A DNA stretch of 64,000 bases from Planctomycetota bacterium (GTDB taxonomy: Bacteria; Planctomycetota; SZUA-567). Under the pieces are notes generated by a model that did no database searches, had not been told where the DNA came from, and worked only from the letters and a program-made list of their open reading frames with translations. The stretch spans positions 1 through 64,000 of the forward strand of contig JAGUZQ010000058.1 of assembly GCA_020060765.1 (NCBI GenBank), in the 5' to 3' direction. The translations under genes and the position numbers were made by a program. Below are positions 16,368 through 25,700 of the stretch, in pieces (position 1 is the stretch's first letter; the number at the start of each line of letters is the position of its first letter).

Positions 16368-16468
16368 GTATCAAATCCTTTTGCTGAGGCGGTTTACGCC
16401 ATGCCGGGGACAGTTTGTTACTGAAAATAGTAATCCAAGCCGATAAATTAGCAATATTTTATCTTATT

Positions 16469-16498
16469 TTTTTACCAATCGTCTCTTAATACTGTCAA
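16469..16498 (-). promoter_or_regulatory. Predicted promoter of the 1583-residue gene
   Basis: Minus strand: exact TTGACA (16498-16493), an 18-bp spacer and TAAAAA (16474-16469), leaving a leader of roughly 95 bases. The surrounding intergenic region (16368-16611) is AT-rich and holds no other gene that I can support. Confidence 0.45.
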
Positions 16499-16611
16499 AA
16501 CAGCCGGGATATCCTTTTGTCTGCCTGCGTTCATTCTATGAATTTATTAATGGTGGGATGGATTGATGGGGATAGTGGCACAGACGTTGACGTTTGTATT
16601 AACTATCACAA

Positions 16612-16653
16612 GACCAGGGTAGCCGGACAGCTTGCTATCCGGCTACCCTGGTC
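16612..16653 (-). terminator. Long perfect inverted repeat after aspS
   Basis: Arms of 16 bp (16612-16627 and 16638-16653) pair without mismatch around a 10-base loop, starting a few bases beyond the aspS stop codon. There is no T-tract on the minus strand, so this may be a factor-dependent terminator, an mRNA 3'-end stabiliser or a copy of a palindromic repeat. Confidence 0.6.
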
Positions 16654-16656
16654 AGT

Positions 16657-18441
16657 CTATTTCTCTTCCACCTCGCGAATTCCAAGGTCGCGGAGTTGCC
16701 GGGGAGAGACCGTGCCTGGCGCCTCGCTCATGGGGCAGATCGCCCGGGTGTTCTTGGGGAAGGCGATAACCTCGCGGATGTTGTCGTAACCCAGCATCAT
16801 CGCCGTCAGCCGGTCGATGCCGGGAGCGATTCCCGCGTGCGGCGGCGTGCCGTACTTCAGCGCGTCGATGAAAAAGCCGAAGCGCTCCTTGGCCTCTTCC
16901 CCGGAAATGCCGAGAATCTCGAAGACGCGGGTCTGCATCTTCGGGTCGTGGATTCGCACCGACCCGCTGGCGAGTTCCACGCCGTTCAGCACCAGGTCGT
17001 AACTGGACGAACGGATATTGCCCAGTTCGCTGTCTGCGCCAAGTTCGGCGGTGAAAAGAGTTTTTTCATCTTCCGGGTTTACGTTGGTAAACGGGTGGTG
17101 GCTGCTGGCCCAGCGGTTGTCTTCCGCATCCCACTCGAACAAGGGAAACTCGGTGATCCAGACTAAATTGAATTCGTTGTTGTCGATCAGGTTGAGGCGG
17201 TGGCCAAGATCGTTGCGGATAGCGGCCAGCGAGGCGTTGACCACGCTCTTCTTGTCGGCGACAAAAGCCATGACATCGCCTTTTTTCGCGCCGAGGCGCG
17301 CGGCCAGGGCGTCAAGCGTGGCCTGGTCGAAGAATTTCACCGGCGCGCCCGCATAGCCTTCGTCGGTAATTTTGACCCAGGCCAGCCCCTTGGCACCGTA
17401 GGGCTTGGCAACGTCAAGCAGTTCCGTGTCCATTACGCGGCGGCTGAATTCCGCCCCGCCGGGAATAGCCAGACCCTTGACCATGCCGCCGCTTTCCAGA
17501 ACGGTTTTGAATACCTTGAACTCGCTTTTGGCCGCGAGGTCGCAGACTTCGTGCAGTTCAATGCCGAAGCGCAGATCAGGCTTGTCGCAGCCGAAGCGGT
17601 TCATGGCGTCGGCGTGGGTCATGCGCGGGAAAGGTGGGGTGATGTCCTTACCGATGCCTGCCTTGAAGGCGGCGACCATGCACTTTTCCGTAACGGCGAA
17701 AACGTCTTCCTGGTCGGCGAAAGACATTTCCAGATCAAGTTGGGTGAATTCCGGCTGGCGGTCGGCGCGCAGATCCTCGTCGCGGAAACAACGGGCGATC
17801 TGGTAATACCGGTCGCAACCGCCGACCATGCACAACTGCTTGAAAATCTGCGGGCTCTGCGGCAGGGCGTAATAATGTCCGTGATGAACGCGGCTGGGCA
17901 CTAGGTAGTCGCGCGCGCCTTCGGGAGTGGACTTGGCCAGAATCGGCGTCTCGATATCAATGAAGCCTTCAGCATTCATCACCTCGCGAATGGCGTGGGT
18001 AATGCGGTGGCGGGCGGCAAGATTCTTCTGCATCTGGGGGCGGCGCATATCAAGATAGCGGTATTTCATGCGGTGTTCCTCGCCGACCTTGCTGTATTCG
18101 TCGATCTCGAAAGGCACAACCAGGCTTTCGGAAAACACCTTGAAGGTGTCTACCCGGATTTCGATTTCGCCAGTGGCGAGCTTAGGATTGACGTTTTCCT
18201 CGCCGCGACCCTTGACCACGCCGGTAACCTGCAGAACCCATTCCGCACGGACGTCCTTCATCAGCGCGAGCACATCGGGACTATCCATGTCCATATTGAT
18301 CTGGGTCAGGCCATAGCGGTCACGCAGATCGATGAAGAGGACGCCGCCGTGGTCGCGGATATTCTGCGCCCAGCCTGCGAGAGTGACAGTCTGGCCAATG
18401 CTTTCCGGGCGAAGTTCGCCGCAGGTGTGGGTGCGTTTCAT
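16657..18441 (-). CDS. aspS: Aspartyl-tRNA synthetase
   Basis: A 594-residue class II enzyme that charges tRNA-Asp. An N-terminal OB-fold (LAGWAQNIRDHGG) is followed by motif 2 (RDEDLRADRQPEFTQLD), the bacterial GAD insertion domain (about 300-430) and motif 3 near the C-terminus (GIAPGIDRL). The OB-fold has His in RDHGG, as in the Pseudomonas enzyme that also charges tRNA-Asn. Non-discriminating activity is therefore possible but not proven. The ATG at 18441 follows AGGAG; the upstream extension of the frame does not look like protein. It is followed by a long hairpin. Confidence 0.95.
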   Translation of the reverse strand: MKRTHTCGELRPESIGQTVTLAGWAQNIRDHGGVLFIDLRDRYGLTQINMDMDSPDVLALMKDVRAEWVLQVTGVVKGRGEENVNPKLATGEIEIRVDTFKVFSESLVVPFEIDEYSKVGEEHRMKYRYLDMRRPQMQKNLAARHRITHAIREVMNAEGFIDIETPILAKSTPEGARDYLVPSRVHHGHYYALPQSPQIFKQLCMVGGCDRYYQIARCFRDEDLRADRQPEFTQLDLEMSFADQEDVFAVTEKCMVAAFKAGIGKDITPPFPRMTHADAMNRFGCDKPDLRFGIELHEVCDLAAKSEFKVFKTVLESGGMVKGLAIPGGAEFSRRVMDTELLDVAKPYGAKGLAWVKITDEGYAGAPVKFFDQATLDALAARLGAKKGDVMAFVADKKSVVNASLAAIRNDLGHRLNLIDNNEFNLVWITEFPLFEWDAEDNRWASSHHPFTNVNPEDEKTLFTAELGADSELGNIRSSSYDLVLNGVELASGSVRIHDPKMQTRVFEILGISGEEAKERFGFFIDALKYGTPPHAGIAPGIDRLTAMMLGYDNIREVIAFPKNTRAICPMSEAPGTVSPRQLRDLGIREVEEK

Positions 18442-18505
18442 TGTTGCTCCTATAAATACGGTTCCAGCAAACGACGCGGCTGGAAATCCGCCGCGCCTTC
18501 CGCAC

Positions 18506-18511
18506 ATTATA
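18506..18511 (-). promoter_or_regulatory. Consensus -10 box upstream of aspS
   Basis: TATAAT on the minus strand, about 65 bases before the aspS start codon. The -35 position (CTAGTC at 17-bp spacing) is poor. Nothing clear was found for the divergent gene at 18657. Confidence 0.35.
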
Positions 18512-18656
18512 TGTATTTGCGCGAAAATGACTAGACTGAATTTTATTCTGTTTCGCCTTTTTGGATTGTTGTGGACGGGGAACATGCCGACCCATAAAAT
18601 GAAAATCCGGTTGACGATGGATACGGTTTATTCCTGCCGGGAAGCGGGGTTGCGCC

Positions 18657-19211
18657 ATGGCTGAGGAAAAAGAGGCTGACCCGGTTGCTTTCTTCGTCGG
18701 CGTGCTGGCGGCTGACGCGGAGCTGCTGCCAGTGGTGCGGGAACGCCTGCGCGGTGAGTTTGGCGAAATCGGCTTTGAAAGCGCAGTCTTACCCTTCGAC
18801 TTGACCGACTATTACCGGAAGGAAACCGGCGACCATATCGTCCGGCAGTTTTTCGGTTTTGCCGACCTGCTGCCGCCGATCGAACTGGCGTCGCGCAAGG
18901 TGCGCACCAACGAGTTGGAGAAAGAACTGGCGTCGGAGTTGAAACTGCCGTTTTCGCGACCGGTCAATCTCGATCCCGGTTACCTGACGCTATATCAGGT
19001 GGTGCTGGCCAGCGCGAAAAAGTTTTATCATCGCATCTATCTTGGCCAGGGGATTCACGCCGAGGTGACGCTGGTGTATCGCGGCGGTAAATTCGTTGCG
19101 CTGGAATGGACGTTTCCCGATTACGCCTCGGGTAAATACGACGCTTTTTTTCATCAGATGCGCCGAAAGCTGGCGAATCCGGGAAATGCGGAAAACAAAA
19201 ATGTCGGTTGA
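18657..19211 (+). CDS. DUF4416 family protein
   Basis: A 184-residue protein of a conserved family of unknown function. It begins with the typical PVAFFVGVLAAD segment and contains FDLTDYYRKETG and the NLDPGYLTLYQVVLAS stretch that characterise DUF4416. No membrane segment or catalytic motif is obvious. It starts a four-gene plus-strand group and overlaps the following hydrolase gene by 11 bases. The family is common in anaerobic and deep-branching bacteria, often near housekeeping genes, so I assign no role. Confidence 0.85.
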   Translation: MAEEKEADPVAFFVGVLAADAELLPVVRERLRGEFGEIGFESAVLPFDLTDYYRKETGDHIVRQFFGFADLLPPIELASRKVRTNELEKELASELKLPFSRPVNLDPGYLTLYQVVLASAKKFYHRIYLGQGIHAEVTLVYRGGKFVALEWTFPDYASGKYDAFFHQMRRKLANPGNAENKNVG

Positions 19212-20001
19212 ATTCAGCATCTGCAGCCTGGTCAGCGGCTCTTCCGGTAATTCCTTTTATGTGGAATGCTCGGAAGGTGCGTTGCTGATCGACGCCGGGG
19301 TCAGCGCGAAAAAAATCGCGGAAAACGTGACGGCGGTCGGAGGCAACATGGATCAGGTAGACGGGCTGGTCATCACCCACGGCCACGGCGACCACATCCA
19401 GGGCGCGGGCGTCGTCTCCCGGCGCTACGGCATTCCCCTGTTCATGACCGAGGGTGCCTATGCCACGTCAAAGCAGAAACTCGGCAAACTGGCTGGTTGC
19501 CGACTTTTTCGCCCGGGAGGCGTGATAACCGCAGCGGGACTCCGGATTCACACTTATCCCACGCCGCACGACGCCGCCGATTCGGTGGCGCTGGTGGTGG
19601 AGAGAAACGGCGCGCGCTGCGGCGTGCTAACCGACTTGGGGCATCCTTTCCCGGGACTGGAGGAAATCATCGGCTCACTGGACGCGGTGTTCCTGGAAAG
19701 CAATTACGATCCGGAAATGCTGGCGCACGGCCCGTACCACGAATCCCTGAAAGAGCGTATCCGCTCGCCGCACGGGCACATTTCCAACAGCGAGGCGACC
19801 AGCCTGATCTGCGCGCCAGGCAACCAGCGGCTGAAGGTCGCGGTGCTGTCGCATCTTTCCGAAACCAACAACCATCCGCGCATCGCCCAGTGCACCCTCA
19901 AGGAAAAGCTGGCGCAATGCCAATTGGACAAAAAAATACAGGTCTGCATCGCGCCCCGCCACACTCCTTCCGAGGTGGTGAAAGTGGCGCGGCATAAATA
20001 G
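19201..20001 (+). CDS. MBL-fold hydrolase, WalJ/YycJ-like
   Basis: A 266-residue metallo-beta-lactamase-fold protein with the metal motif THGHGDH, a downstream H (PTPHDAAD), LTDLGHP and a C-terminal SHLSETNNHP segment. This pattern matches the WalJ/YycJ group of cytoplasmic metal-dependent hydrolases, some of which act as exonucleases. The GSSGNSF segment near the N-terminus is also typical. The start at 19201 is inside the end of the DUF4416 gene, which implies coupled translation; the upstream part of the open frame is only the overlap. Confidence 0.85.
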   Translation: MSVEFSICSLVSGSSGNSFYVECSEGALLIDAGVSAKKIAENVTAVGGNMDQVDGLVITHGHGDHIQGAGVVSRRYGIPLFMTEGAYATSKQKLGKLAGCRLFRPGGVITAAGLRIHTYPTPHDAADSVALVVERNGARCGVLTDLGHPFPGLEEIIGSLDAVFLESNYDPEMLAHGPYHESLKERIRSPHGHISNSEATSLICAPGNQRLKVAVLSHLSETNNHPRIAQCTLKEKLAQCQLDKKIQVCIAPRHTPSEVVKVARHK

Positions 20002-20012
20002 CAAGGGGAGCA

Positions 20013-20831
20013 ATGGCAAAGAACAAAAAGTCGCCGGTAGAAAATTACCACGACCGCGTAGCGGGAATCTACGATACCATTTACGACAACAATCCCTATT
20101 GGGAGGCGGTGTTTGAAATCACCTGGCGGCACGTGCTGAAATTTCTGCCCAAAGACCTCTCCACCCGCTGCCTGGATGTGGGCTGCGGCACGGGGCGCTG
20201 GGGGATGAAACTTTTCAAGACCGGCTATCCCACCGATTTTCTCGACATCTCCTGGAAAATGCTGGACCAGGTCGGCAAGAAAATCGACAAACTCGCGCCG
20301 GACAAGAGGCCGGAACTGATCCATACCGGCATCGACGACCTGTCGATGATCCAGAACGAAACCTACGACTTCATCATCGGCCAGGGCGACCCGCTCAACT
20401 GCGCCGACCGTCCGGAAAAGGCGCTGAAGGAATTGTGCCGGGTGTTGCGGCCGGGCGGGATTATTCTCATGTCGGTCGACAACCGCCATGCGGGAATTTT
20501 CCATTACTTCCGCGCAGGCGACGTAGCGGGACTGGCTGCGTTTATCAAGAACGGCAAGACCAAGTGGGTCACCGACGACCCGTCCGAGCAGTATGACATC
20601 ACCATGTTCACGGCTGACAACATCCGCGCGCTGTGCGAGCAGCGGGGGCTGAAACTGCTTAGCCTGATCGGCAAAACCGTCCTGCCGCTCAGGCGGTTCC
20701 AGGAGATGCTGGTCGACCGCAACCAGCGGCTGGAACTGCTAAAATTGGAGGAAAGTCTGAACAAGGTCGAGGCAATGCTGGGCAATGCCGCGCACCTGGA
20801 ATTCGTGGCGCAGAAACCGGCGAAAGACTGA
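20013..20831 (+). CDS. Class I SAM-dependent methyltransferase
   Basis: A 272-residue protein with the SAM-binding motif LDVGCGTGRWG, an acidic second strand (DFLDIS) and the LRPGGIILMSV motif after strand 5. The N-terminal YHDRVAGIYDTIYD segment is common in small-molecule methyltransferases. The substrate cannot be read from the sequence. The C-terminal helical stretch (about 220-260) may pack on a partner. It starts 11 bases after the hydrolase gene, with AGGGGAG just before the ATG, and is followed closely by the GH57 gene. Confidence 0.85.
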   Translation: MAKNKKSPVENYHDRVAGIYDTIYDNNPYWEAVFEITWRHVLKFLPKDLSTRCLDVGCGTGRWGMKLFKTGYPTDFLDISWKMLDQVGKKIDKLAPDKRPELIHTGIDDLSMIQNETYDFIIGQGDPLNCADRPEKALKELCRVLRPGGIILMSVDNRHAGIFHYFRAGDVAGLAAFIKNGKTKWVTDDPSEQYDITMFTADNIRALCEQRGLKLLSLIGKTVLPLRRFQEMLVDRNQRLELLKLEESLNKVEAMLGNAAHLEFVAQKPAKD

Positions 20832-20841
20832 GAGGGTTTGC

Positions 20842-23262
20842 ATGGCCAATCCCAACCACCACCTCTGCATTCACGGGCATTTCTACCAGCCCCCGCGCGA
20901 GAATCCCTGGCTGGGCGCGGTGGAGGAACAGCCTTCGGCCTGGCCTTTCCACGACTGGAACGAGCGCATCGCGCGGGAATGCTACGAGGCGGTGGCGCGC
21001 GGGCAGTTGTTTGACGGCGCGGGCAAGGTGCGCGACCTGTTCAACTGTTTCGCCCACATCTCGTTCAACGTCGGCCCCACTCTGTTCGACTGGCTGGAAA
21101 AACATACGCCTGACATTCTCCCGTTCGTCACCGGTGGCAACAGTCTGCACCGCGCCAGCCGCAACAGCCATCCGGGTGCGCTCGCGCAACCTTATAACCA
21201 CATGATCATGCCGCTGGCCGACGCGCGCGACCGCCACACCCAGATCGTCTGGGGCTTGCGCGAATACCGCCACCGCTACGGCTGCGACGCGGAGGGGATG
21301 TGGCTGCCGGAGTGCGCCATCGACATGAACACCGTGCGCGCGCTGATCGACCACGGCGTGAAATTCGTCATCCTCTCGCCTTCCCAGGCCGAGGCGGTGC
21401 GCGAATTCGGGCAGACGGAATGGAAAGGCGTTTTCGGCGGCAAGATCAACACCTGCTCCCCTTACCGCGTGTTCGAGGTGGACGGGGCAGGCGTCACCCA
21501 TTTCACCCGCTATCTTGACGTGTTTTTTTACGAGTCCGGAACTTCGCTCAAGGTTAGTTTCGAACACCTCCTGCACGACTGCGAAAAACTGAAAAAACAG
21601 ATCCGGTCGTGTTTCGCCACCGACGCTACTTTGCCACAGATACTGCTGGTCGCCACCGACGGTGAGATTTACGGACATCACGAAAAAGGCGGCGAGGAAA
21701 CCCTGGCGCGGCTGCTGTCGGGGGCGGAAGAGGAATGGCTGGTAAGCAACCTCTCCCGCTTCCTGGCGGAAAACCCGCCCGCGCAGGAAGTCAGACTGTG
21801 GGCCGGCCCGGACGGATGCGGCAGTTCCTGGAGCTGCGCCCACGGCGTAGGCAGGTGGTTCCGCGACTGCGGCTGCGAACGGAACGAAACGCAAGGGCTT
21901 GACCAGAAATGGCGCACCCATCTGCGCGACGCGTTGAATGGGCTGCGCCACCGCGTGCGGGAGATTTTCCAACGCGAAGGCGCGGCGCTGTTCGTCGATG
22001 TATGGGAGGCGCTGGAAGATTATGCCTCTGTTATTTTTACCCCGACGGAAAACAGCCGCGGAATTTTTCTGAACCGCCATCTGCTCGCGCCGCTTTCGCC
22101 GGAAGGAAAAACGCGCGCGTGGGAACTGCTGGAAGCGGCTCGCCACGCCATGCTGATGTACACTTCCTGCGGCTGGTTTTTCTCCGACCTGGCGGGAATC
22201 GAGCCGGTGCAGAATCTGCGCTATGCCCTGCGCGCTGCCGAACTCGCCCAGCCGTATGCGGAGGACGATCTCGCCGGTCTGCTGGAAAACTGGCTTACGG
22301 AAGCCCGCGCGCACGACCGGAGAACCGGCGCGCAGGTGTTCAGGGAAATGGTTCTGCCGACCCGCTACAGCCCGCGCCAGATCGCGGCAGCCTGCGCCTT
22401 GTGTGAGGCCAACGGCTTGCCCCTGCCCCGCTACGACTGGGATATCGAACTCGTCCGGGAGGGGAGATTGCTGCTGGACGGCTTGTCGCTGCCGCACGGC
22501 TCCGCGCGCCTGCGCGATCGCGTCATCGGCAGAGAGCACGTTTTTTCCTGGTGCGTTCTGCCGGGCGAACCTGACGGCACGCGCGCGATCGTCTTGCCTG
22601 GCGCAGACGACCTGCCCGATATTCTTACCGGATCGAACCGGGAGGAGTTGGGGGAAATTTTCGAGAAGGAAGGCATCGGCCTGGCCGACGTGCCAGTCGA
22701 CGCGCGCAAGCGGATCGCACAACATCTGCTGCGGGAAGGACTGGCTCTGTTCGAGAAGCGCGCGGCGGAAATTAACCACGAGTTTCTACCGCTGCTGGAA
22801 AAACTGGTCGCCAGCTGTGCCGACGCACCGGGACTGTTGCGGCAAAATGCCGAGCACGCACTGGAGGAGGAATTCCGCACGGCGACGAAAACAATTCTTT
22901 CCGCTGATTCGGAATCGCTGTCGACATTACGGGGAAAAGCCGATGATGTTTCCTCTCGCGCCGCAAGGATGGGTCTATTCTTGGATAAGACCCGGGCAGC
23001 GCATCTGGCCGGTGTCGGGTTACTGGAACGAGTACGGTCTTTCCCGAAAAATCTGTCCCGCGAAAACATCTCTCTGTTCGCCGCACGGCTGGAAGCTTTG
23101 CAGCGGCTGGATTTATTGAAAACCTCGTCCGCTGCGCTCAGGCGGGAATACTGGCGTTTCACCCGCGACCTGCTGCCGAACATGCCGGAAGCAGGCGACC
23201 CGCAAATCTGGCATGAGCTGCGGCAAGTCGGGGATTTGCTGGGATTTTCCACCCCGGGCTGA
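20842..23262 (+). CDS. GH57-family glycoside hydrolase with DUF3536
   Basis: An 806-residue cytoplasmic enzyme (no signal peptide). The N-terminus (CIHGHFYQPPRENPW) is the diagnostic start of the GH57 alpha-amylase/alpha-mannosidase clan. Conserved WLPECAIDM and VATDGEIYGHH segments, which hold candidate catalytic Glu and Asp residues, follow within about residues 150-280. The remainder (about 300-800) corresponds to the DUF3536 region with CGSSWSCAHGVGRW. Members are thought to act on alpha-glucans such as glycogen. The ATG at 20842 is chosen because it begins the conserved motif and follows GAGGG; the earlier part of the frame overlaps the methyltransferase. Confidence 0.85.
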   Translation: MANPNHHLCIHGHFYQPPRENPWLGAVEEQPSAWPFHDWNERIARECYEAVARGQLFDGAGKVRDLFNCFAHISFNVGPTLFDWLEKHTPDILPFVTGGNSLHRASRNSHPGALAQPYNHMIMPLADARDRHTQIVWGLREYRHRYGCDAEGMWLPECAIDMNTVRALIDHGVKFVILSPSQAEAVREFGQTEWKGVFGGKINTCSPYRVFEVDGAGVTHFTRYLDVFFYESGTSLKVSFEHLLHDCEKLKKQIRSCFATDATLPQILLVATDGEIYGHHEKGGEETLARLLSGAEEEWLVSNLSRFLAENPPAQEVRLWAGPDGCGSSWSCAHGVGRWFRDCGCERNETQGLDQKWRTHLRDALNGLRHRVREIFQREGAALFVDVWEALEDYASVIFTPTENSRGIFLNRHLLAPLSPEGKTRAWELLEAARHAMLMYTSCGWFFSDLAGIEPVQNLRYALRAAELAQPYAEDDLAGLLENWLTEARAHDRRTGAQVFREMVLPTRYSPRQIAAACALCEANGLPLPRYDWDIELVREGRLLLDGLSLPHGSARLRDRVIGREHVFSWCVLPGEPDGTRAIVLPGADDLPDILTGSNREELGEIFEKEGIGLADVPVDARKRIAQHLLREGLALFEKRAAEINHEFLPLLEKLVASCADAPGLLRQNAEHALEEEFRTATKTILSADSESLSTLRGKADDVSSRAARMGLFLDKTRAAHLAGVGLLERVRSFPKNLSRENISLFAARLEALQRLDLLKTSSAALRREYWRFTRDLLPNMPEAGDPQIWHELRQVGDLLGFSTPG

Positions 23263-23266
23263 ACCG

Positions 23267-24394
23267 CTATTGCAGACTCGGCGTAAGCCACGACCATTGC
23301 CCCACGCGGCCGCGCAGACAGAAATCATAGCCGGTTTTTTCAAAGACAAAATTGTTGACGGGAATAGCGTCTTCCATCAGTTGCAATCCCTTGCCGCCGA
23401 TGGGGGAATAGGCGTCTTTGCCTCCGGCGAGTTTCGGCGCCACAAAAGCCACCACCTCGTCCACCAGGCTGTATTCCAGCAGGCTGCCGGCGATTTTCGA
23501 ACCGCCTTCGCATAACACCATGCGTACGCCCAGGTCGGCAAGCATCTCCAGCCCTTCCCGCAGATCGACCCGCTCCCCGCCGCCCAACCTGATTACCGTG
23601 GCTCCAGCAGTTTCCAGCGATTTCACCTTGGCTGAATCCACCTTCCTGGTCATAAGCACGATTACCTCTCCGCCCCGTTCCCGGAACAGGCGCGCCTTGG
23701 GGTCAAGCCTCCCGGAGGAATCGACAATCACCCGCCTGGGCTGCGGCAGGCCAGGCTCGCGCACGTTAAGCCGCGGGTCGTCTGCCAGCGCGGTACCGAT
23801 GCCAACCATGACCGCGTCGTGCTGGGAGCGCATCTTCTGCACATACCGGCGGCTTTCCTCGCAACTGATCCATTTGCTGTTGCCGGAACTGGTGGCGATT
23901 TTTCCGTCCAGGGTCATCGCCCATTTCAAGGTGAGGAACGGCAGGCGGGTGGCGAGATTTTTCAGGAATCCGCGCATGACGTAGCCCGCCTCCTCCGCCA
24001 GCAAGCCGACGGAAACCGCTATTCCCGCCTCTTCCAGCACGGCGCGCCCGTCGAGACTGGCCGGGTTAGGATCGTCCAGCGCCACCACCACCCGCGCCAC
24101 CCCGGCCCGGATCAATGCGTCGGTACAGGGCGGGGTTTTGCCGTGGTGCGCGCACGGCATCAGGGTCACGTACGCGGTCGCGCCGCGCGCATTTTCTCCG
24201 GCGGCAGCCAGGGCGTTCACTTCGGCGTGCGCCGCGCCGTGTTGTTGATGCCAGCCTTCGCCGACGACATTTTTCCCGTGCGCAAGCACGCATCCCACCG
24301 GTGGATTGGGCGAGACATGCCCCAGCCCTTTCTCGGCAAGGGAAATCGCCAGACGCAGGTGGCATTCATCGATAGGGGTGAAATCAGCAGTCAC
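23267..24394 (-). CDS. ribD: Bifunctional riboflavin deaminase/reductase RibD
   Basis: A 375-residue enzyme for two consecutive steps of riboflavin synthesis. The N-terminal deaminase has the zinc motif HAEVNAL plus PCAHHGKTPPC. The C-terminal reductase (about 150-370) has TLDGKIATSSGNSKWIS and VMVGIGTALADDPRLNVR. It begins with GTG at 24394, and GTGA overlaps the stop of the preceding CNNM gene, with AGGA upstream. It is the last gene of the uppS operon, an unusual place for riboflavin synthesis. It ends four bases from the convergent GH57 gene, and no other rib gene is in the window. Confidence 0.95.
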   Translation of the reverse strand: MTADFTPIDECHLRLAISLAEKGLGHVSPNPPVGCVLAHGKNVVGEGWHQQHGAAHAEVNALAAAGENARGATAYVTLMPCAHHGKTPPCTDALIRAGVARVVVALDDPNPASLDGRAVLEEAGIAVSVGLLAEEAGYVMRGFLKNLATRLPFLTLKWAMTLDGKIATSSGNSKWISCEESRRYVQKMRSQHDAVMVGIGTALADDPRLNVREPGLPQPRRVIVDSSGRLDPKARLFRERGGEVIVLMTRKVDSAKVKSLETAGATVIRLGGGERVDLREGLEMLADLGVRMVLCEGGSKIAGSLLEYSLVDEVVAFVAPKLAGGKDAYSPIGGKGLQLMEDAIPVNNFVFEKTGYDFCLRGRVGQWSWLTPSLQ

Positions 24395-25695
24395 GTGTTT
24401 TCCTCATGCTCGGGGTTGAAGACAATCTCCACTTTCTCCACCTTGCGCTCATCGGCGGCCAACACCTTGATGTTGAGCGATTTGAAGTCGAAGCTCTCCC
24501 CAGGCGCGGGGATGTGTCCCAGGTTATCGAGGACGAAGCCGCCGATGGTTTCGTAATCCGCCTGCTCGGGGATAATGTCCACGTCCAGCGCCTCGTTGAC
24601 ACTGCTGACGTGAGCCCAACCCTCGGCGACGATCCGGTGCTTGTCGATTACGGTGATTTCATCGCCGTCATCCTCGGTGTCGAACTCGTCCTGGATTTCG
24701 CCCACAATCTCCTCCAGCACGTCTTCGATGGTGACCAGCCCCGCCGTGCCGCCGTACTCGTCCAGGACGATAGCGAAGTGAATTTTATTTTTCTGCATTT
24801 CCTGCAGCATCTCGTGGACTTTTTTAGTCTCCGGCACGAAGAGGGGTTTTCGCAGCAGTTCCCGCAGACGGGGAATTTTATCGTCTTCCTCGTCCCAGTA
24901 TTTGAGAGCGTCCCTGACGTAGAACACGCCTATAACGTTGTCGCGGGTTTCCTCGTGCACAGGCAGGCGGGAGTGTCCTTTTTCCAGCGCCAGCTTGATC
25001 ACGTCGCCCAGATCCTCGTCGGCCTCAACCGAAACCATCTCCGTCCGCGGCGTGATGATGTCGGCGACGTCGGAATCCTTGAACTCGAAAATGCTTTCGA
25101 TCATCGCCCGCTGATCTTCCTCCACCACCCCGTCCAGCGTACCGTCGGAGACGGCGGCGATAACTTCCTCCTCGCGCTTGTCGTCCTCGTTTTCCGGCTT
25201 CTTGCCGATGCTGCGGAAAACCACCTCCTGCATTTTCAGGATAAAGAGGGTGGGATAATGCAGCGGCCGGGAAAGCAGCCACGCCAGCCACCAGGTATTC
25301 AGCACCAGCTTTTCGCTGTTGGCGTCCCCCAGCAGCGTCGCGACCGAACGGATCAGCATCTGGATCACGACCACGACTGCCACCGCCCAGATAGCGGTTC
25401 TTTCCGGAGCGCCGGAGATTTCCGCCAGCGGCATGACGATGGCCAGCAGGGTGTAGATCAGGAAGGCGCTGCTGGCGGCGGAGTGCAGCAACGCGGAAGA
25501 GAGATAGGCCGAGTCGTCACCTTGGAGAATGTTTCGCATGAAGCGGCAGACGCTGCCGTCGCCGTTCCTGTTCTTCAACAAGTCCTCCAGCCTGGAGCGG
25601 CTGAGATTCTGCAAGGCGATATTGAATGCGCCGCAGAAGCAGCTCAGGACAGCGATTCCGCCCGCTCCCAGAAAGTGGTAGGTGGACACGTCCAC
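24391..25695 (-). CDS. CNNM/CorC-type membrane protein with CBS domains
   Basis: A 434-residue protein of the HlyC/CorC (CNNM) family, linked to magnesium or cobalt homeostasis. The N-terminal half (about 1-150) holds three to four membrane helices (DUF21-like). Two CBS domains follow (ITPRTEMVSVEADEDLGDV and LDEYGGTAGLVTIEDVLEEI), then the CorC_HlyC C-terminal domain (ETIGGFVLDNLGHIPAPGE). The start is GTG at 25695 behind GGAGGA. It sits directly after ybeY, an arrangement seen in many bacteria, and overlaps ribD by four bases. Confidence 0.9.
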   Translation of the reverse strand: MDVSTYHFLGAGGIAVLSCFCGAFNIALQNLSRSRLEDLLKNRNGDGSVCRFMRNILQGDDSAYLSSALLHSAASSAFLIYTLLAIVMPLAEISGAPERTAIWAVAVVVVIQMLIRSVATLLGDANSEKLVLNTWWLAWLLSRPLHYPTLFILKMQEVVFRSIGKKPENEDDKREEEVIAAVSDGTLDGVVEEDQRAMIESIFEFKDSDVADIITPRTEMVSVEADEDLGDVIKLALEKGHSRLPVHEETRDNVIGVFYVRDALKYWDEEDDKIPRLRELLRKPLFVPETKKVHEMLQEMQKNKIHFAIVLDEYGGTAGLVTIEDVLEEIVGEIQDEFDTEDDGDEITVIDKHRIVAEGWAHVSSVNEALDVDIIPEQADYETIGGFVLDNLGHIPAPGESFDFKSLNIKVLAADERKVEKVEIVFNPEHEENT

Positions 25696-25700
25696 TGTTT

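Noticed and set aside
20689-22779. A 696-codon minus-strand frame under the methyltransferase and GH57 genes
   Set aside because: Antisense shadow of the conserved GH57 gene; no start signal or domain.
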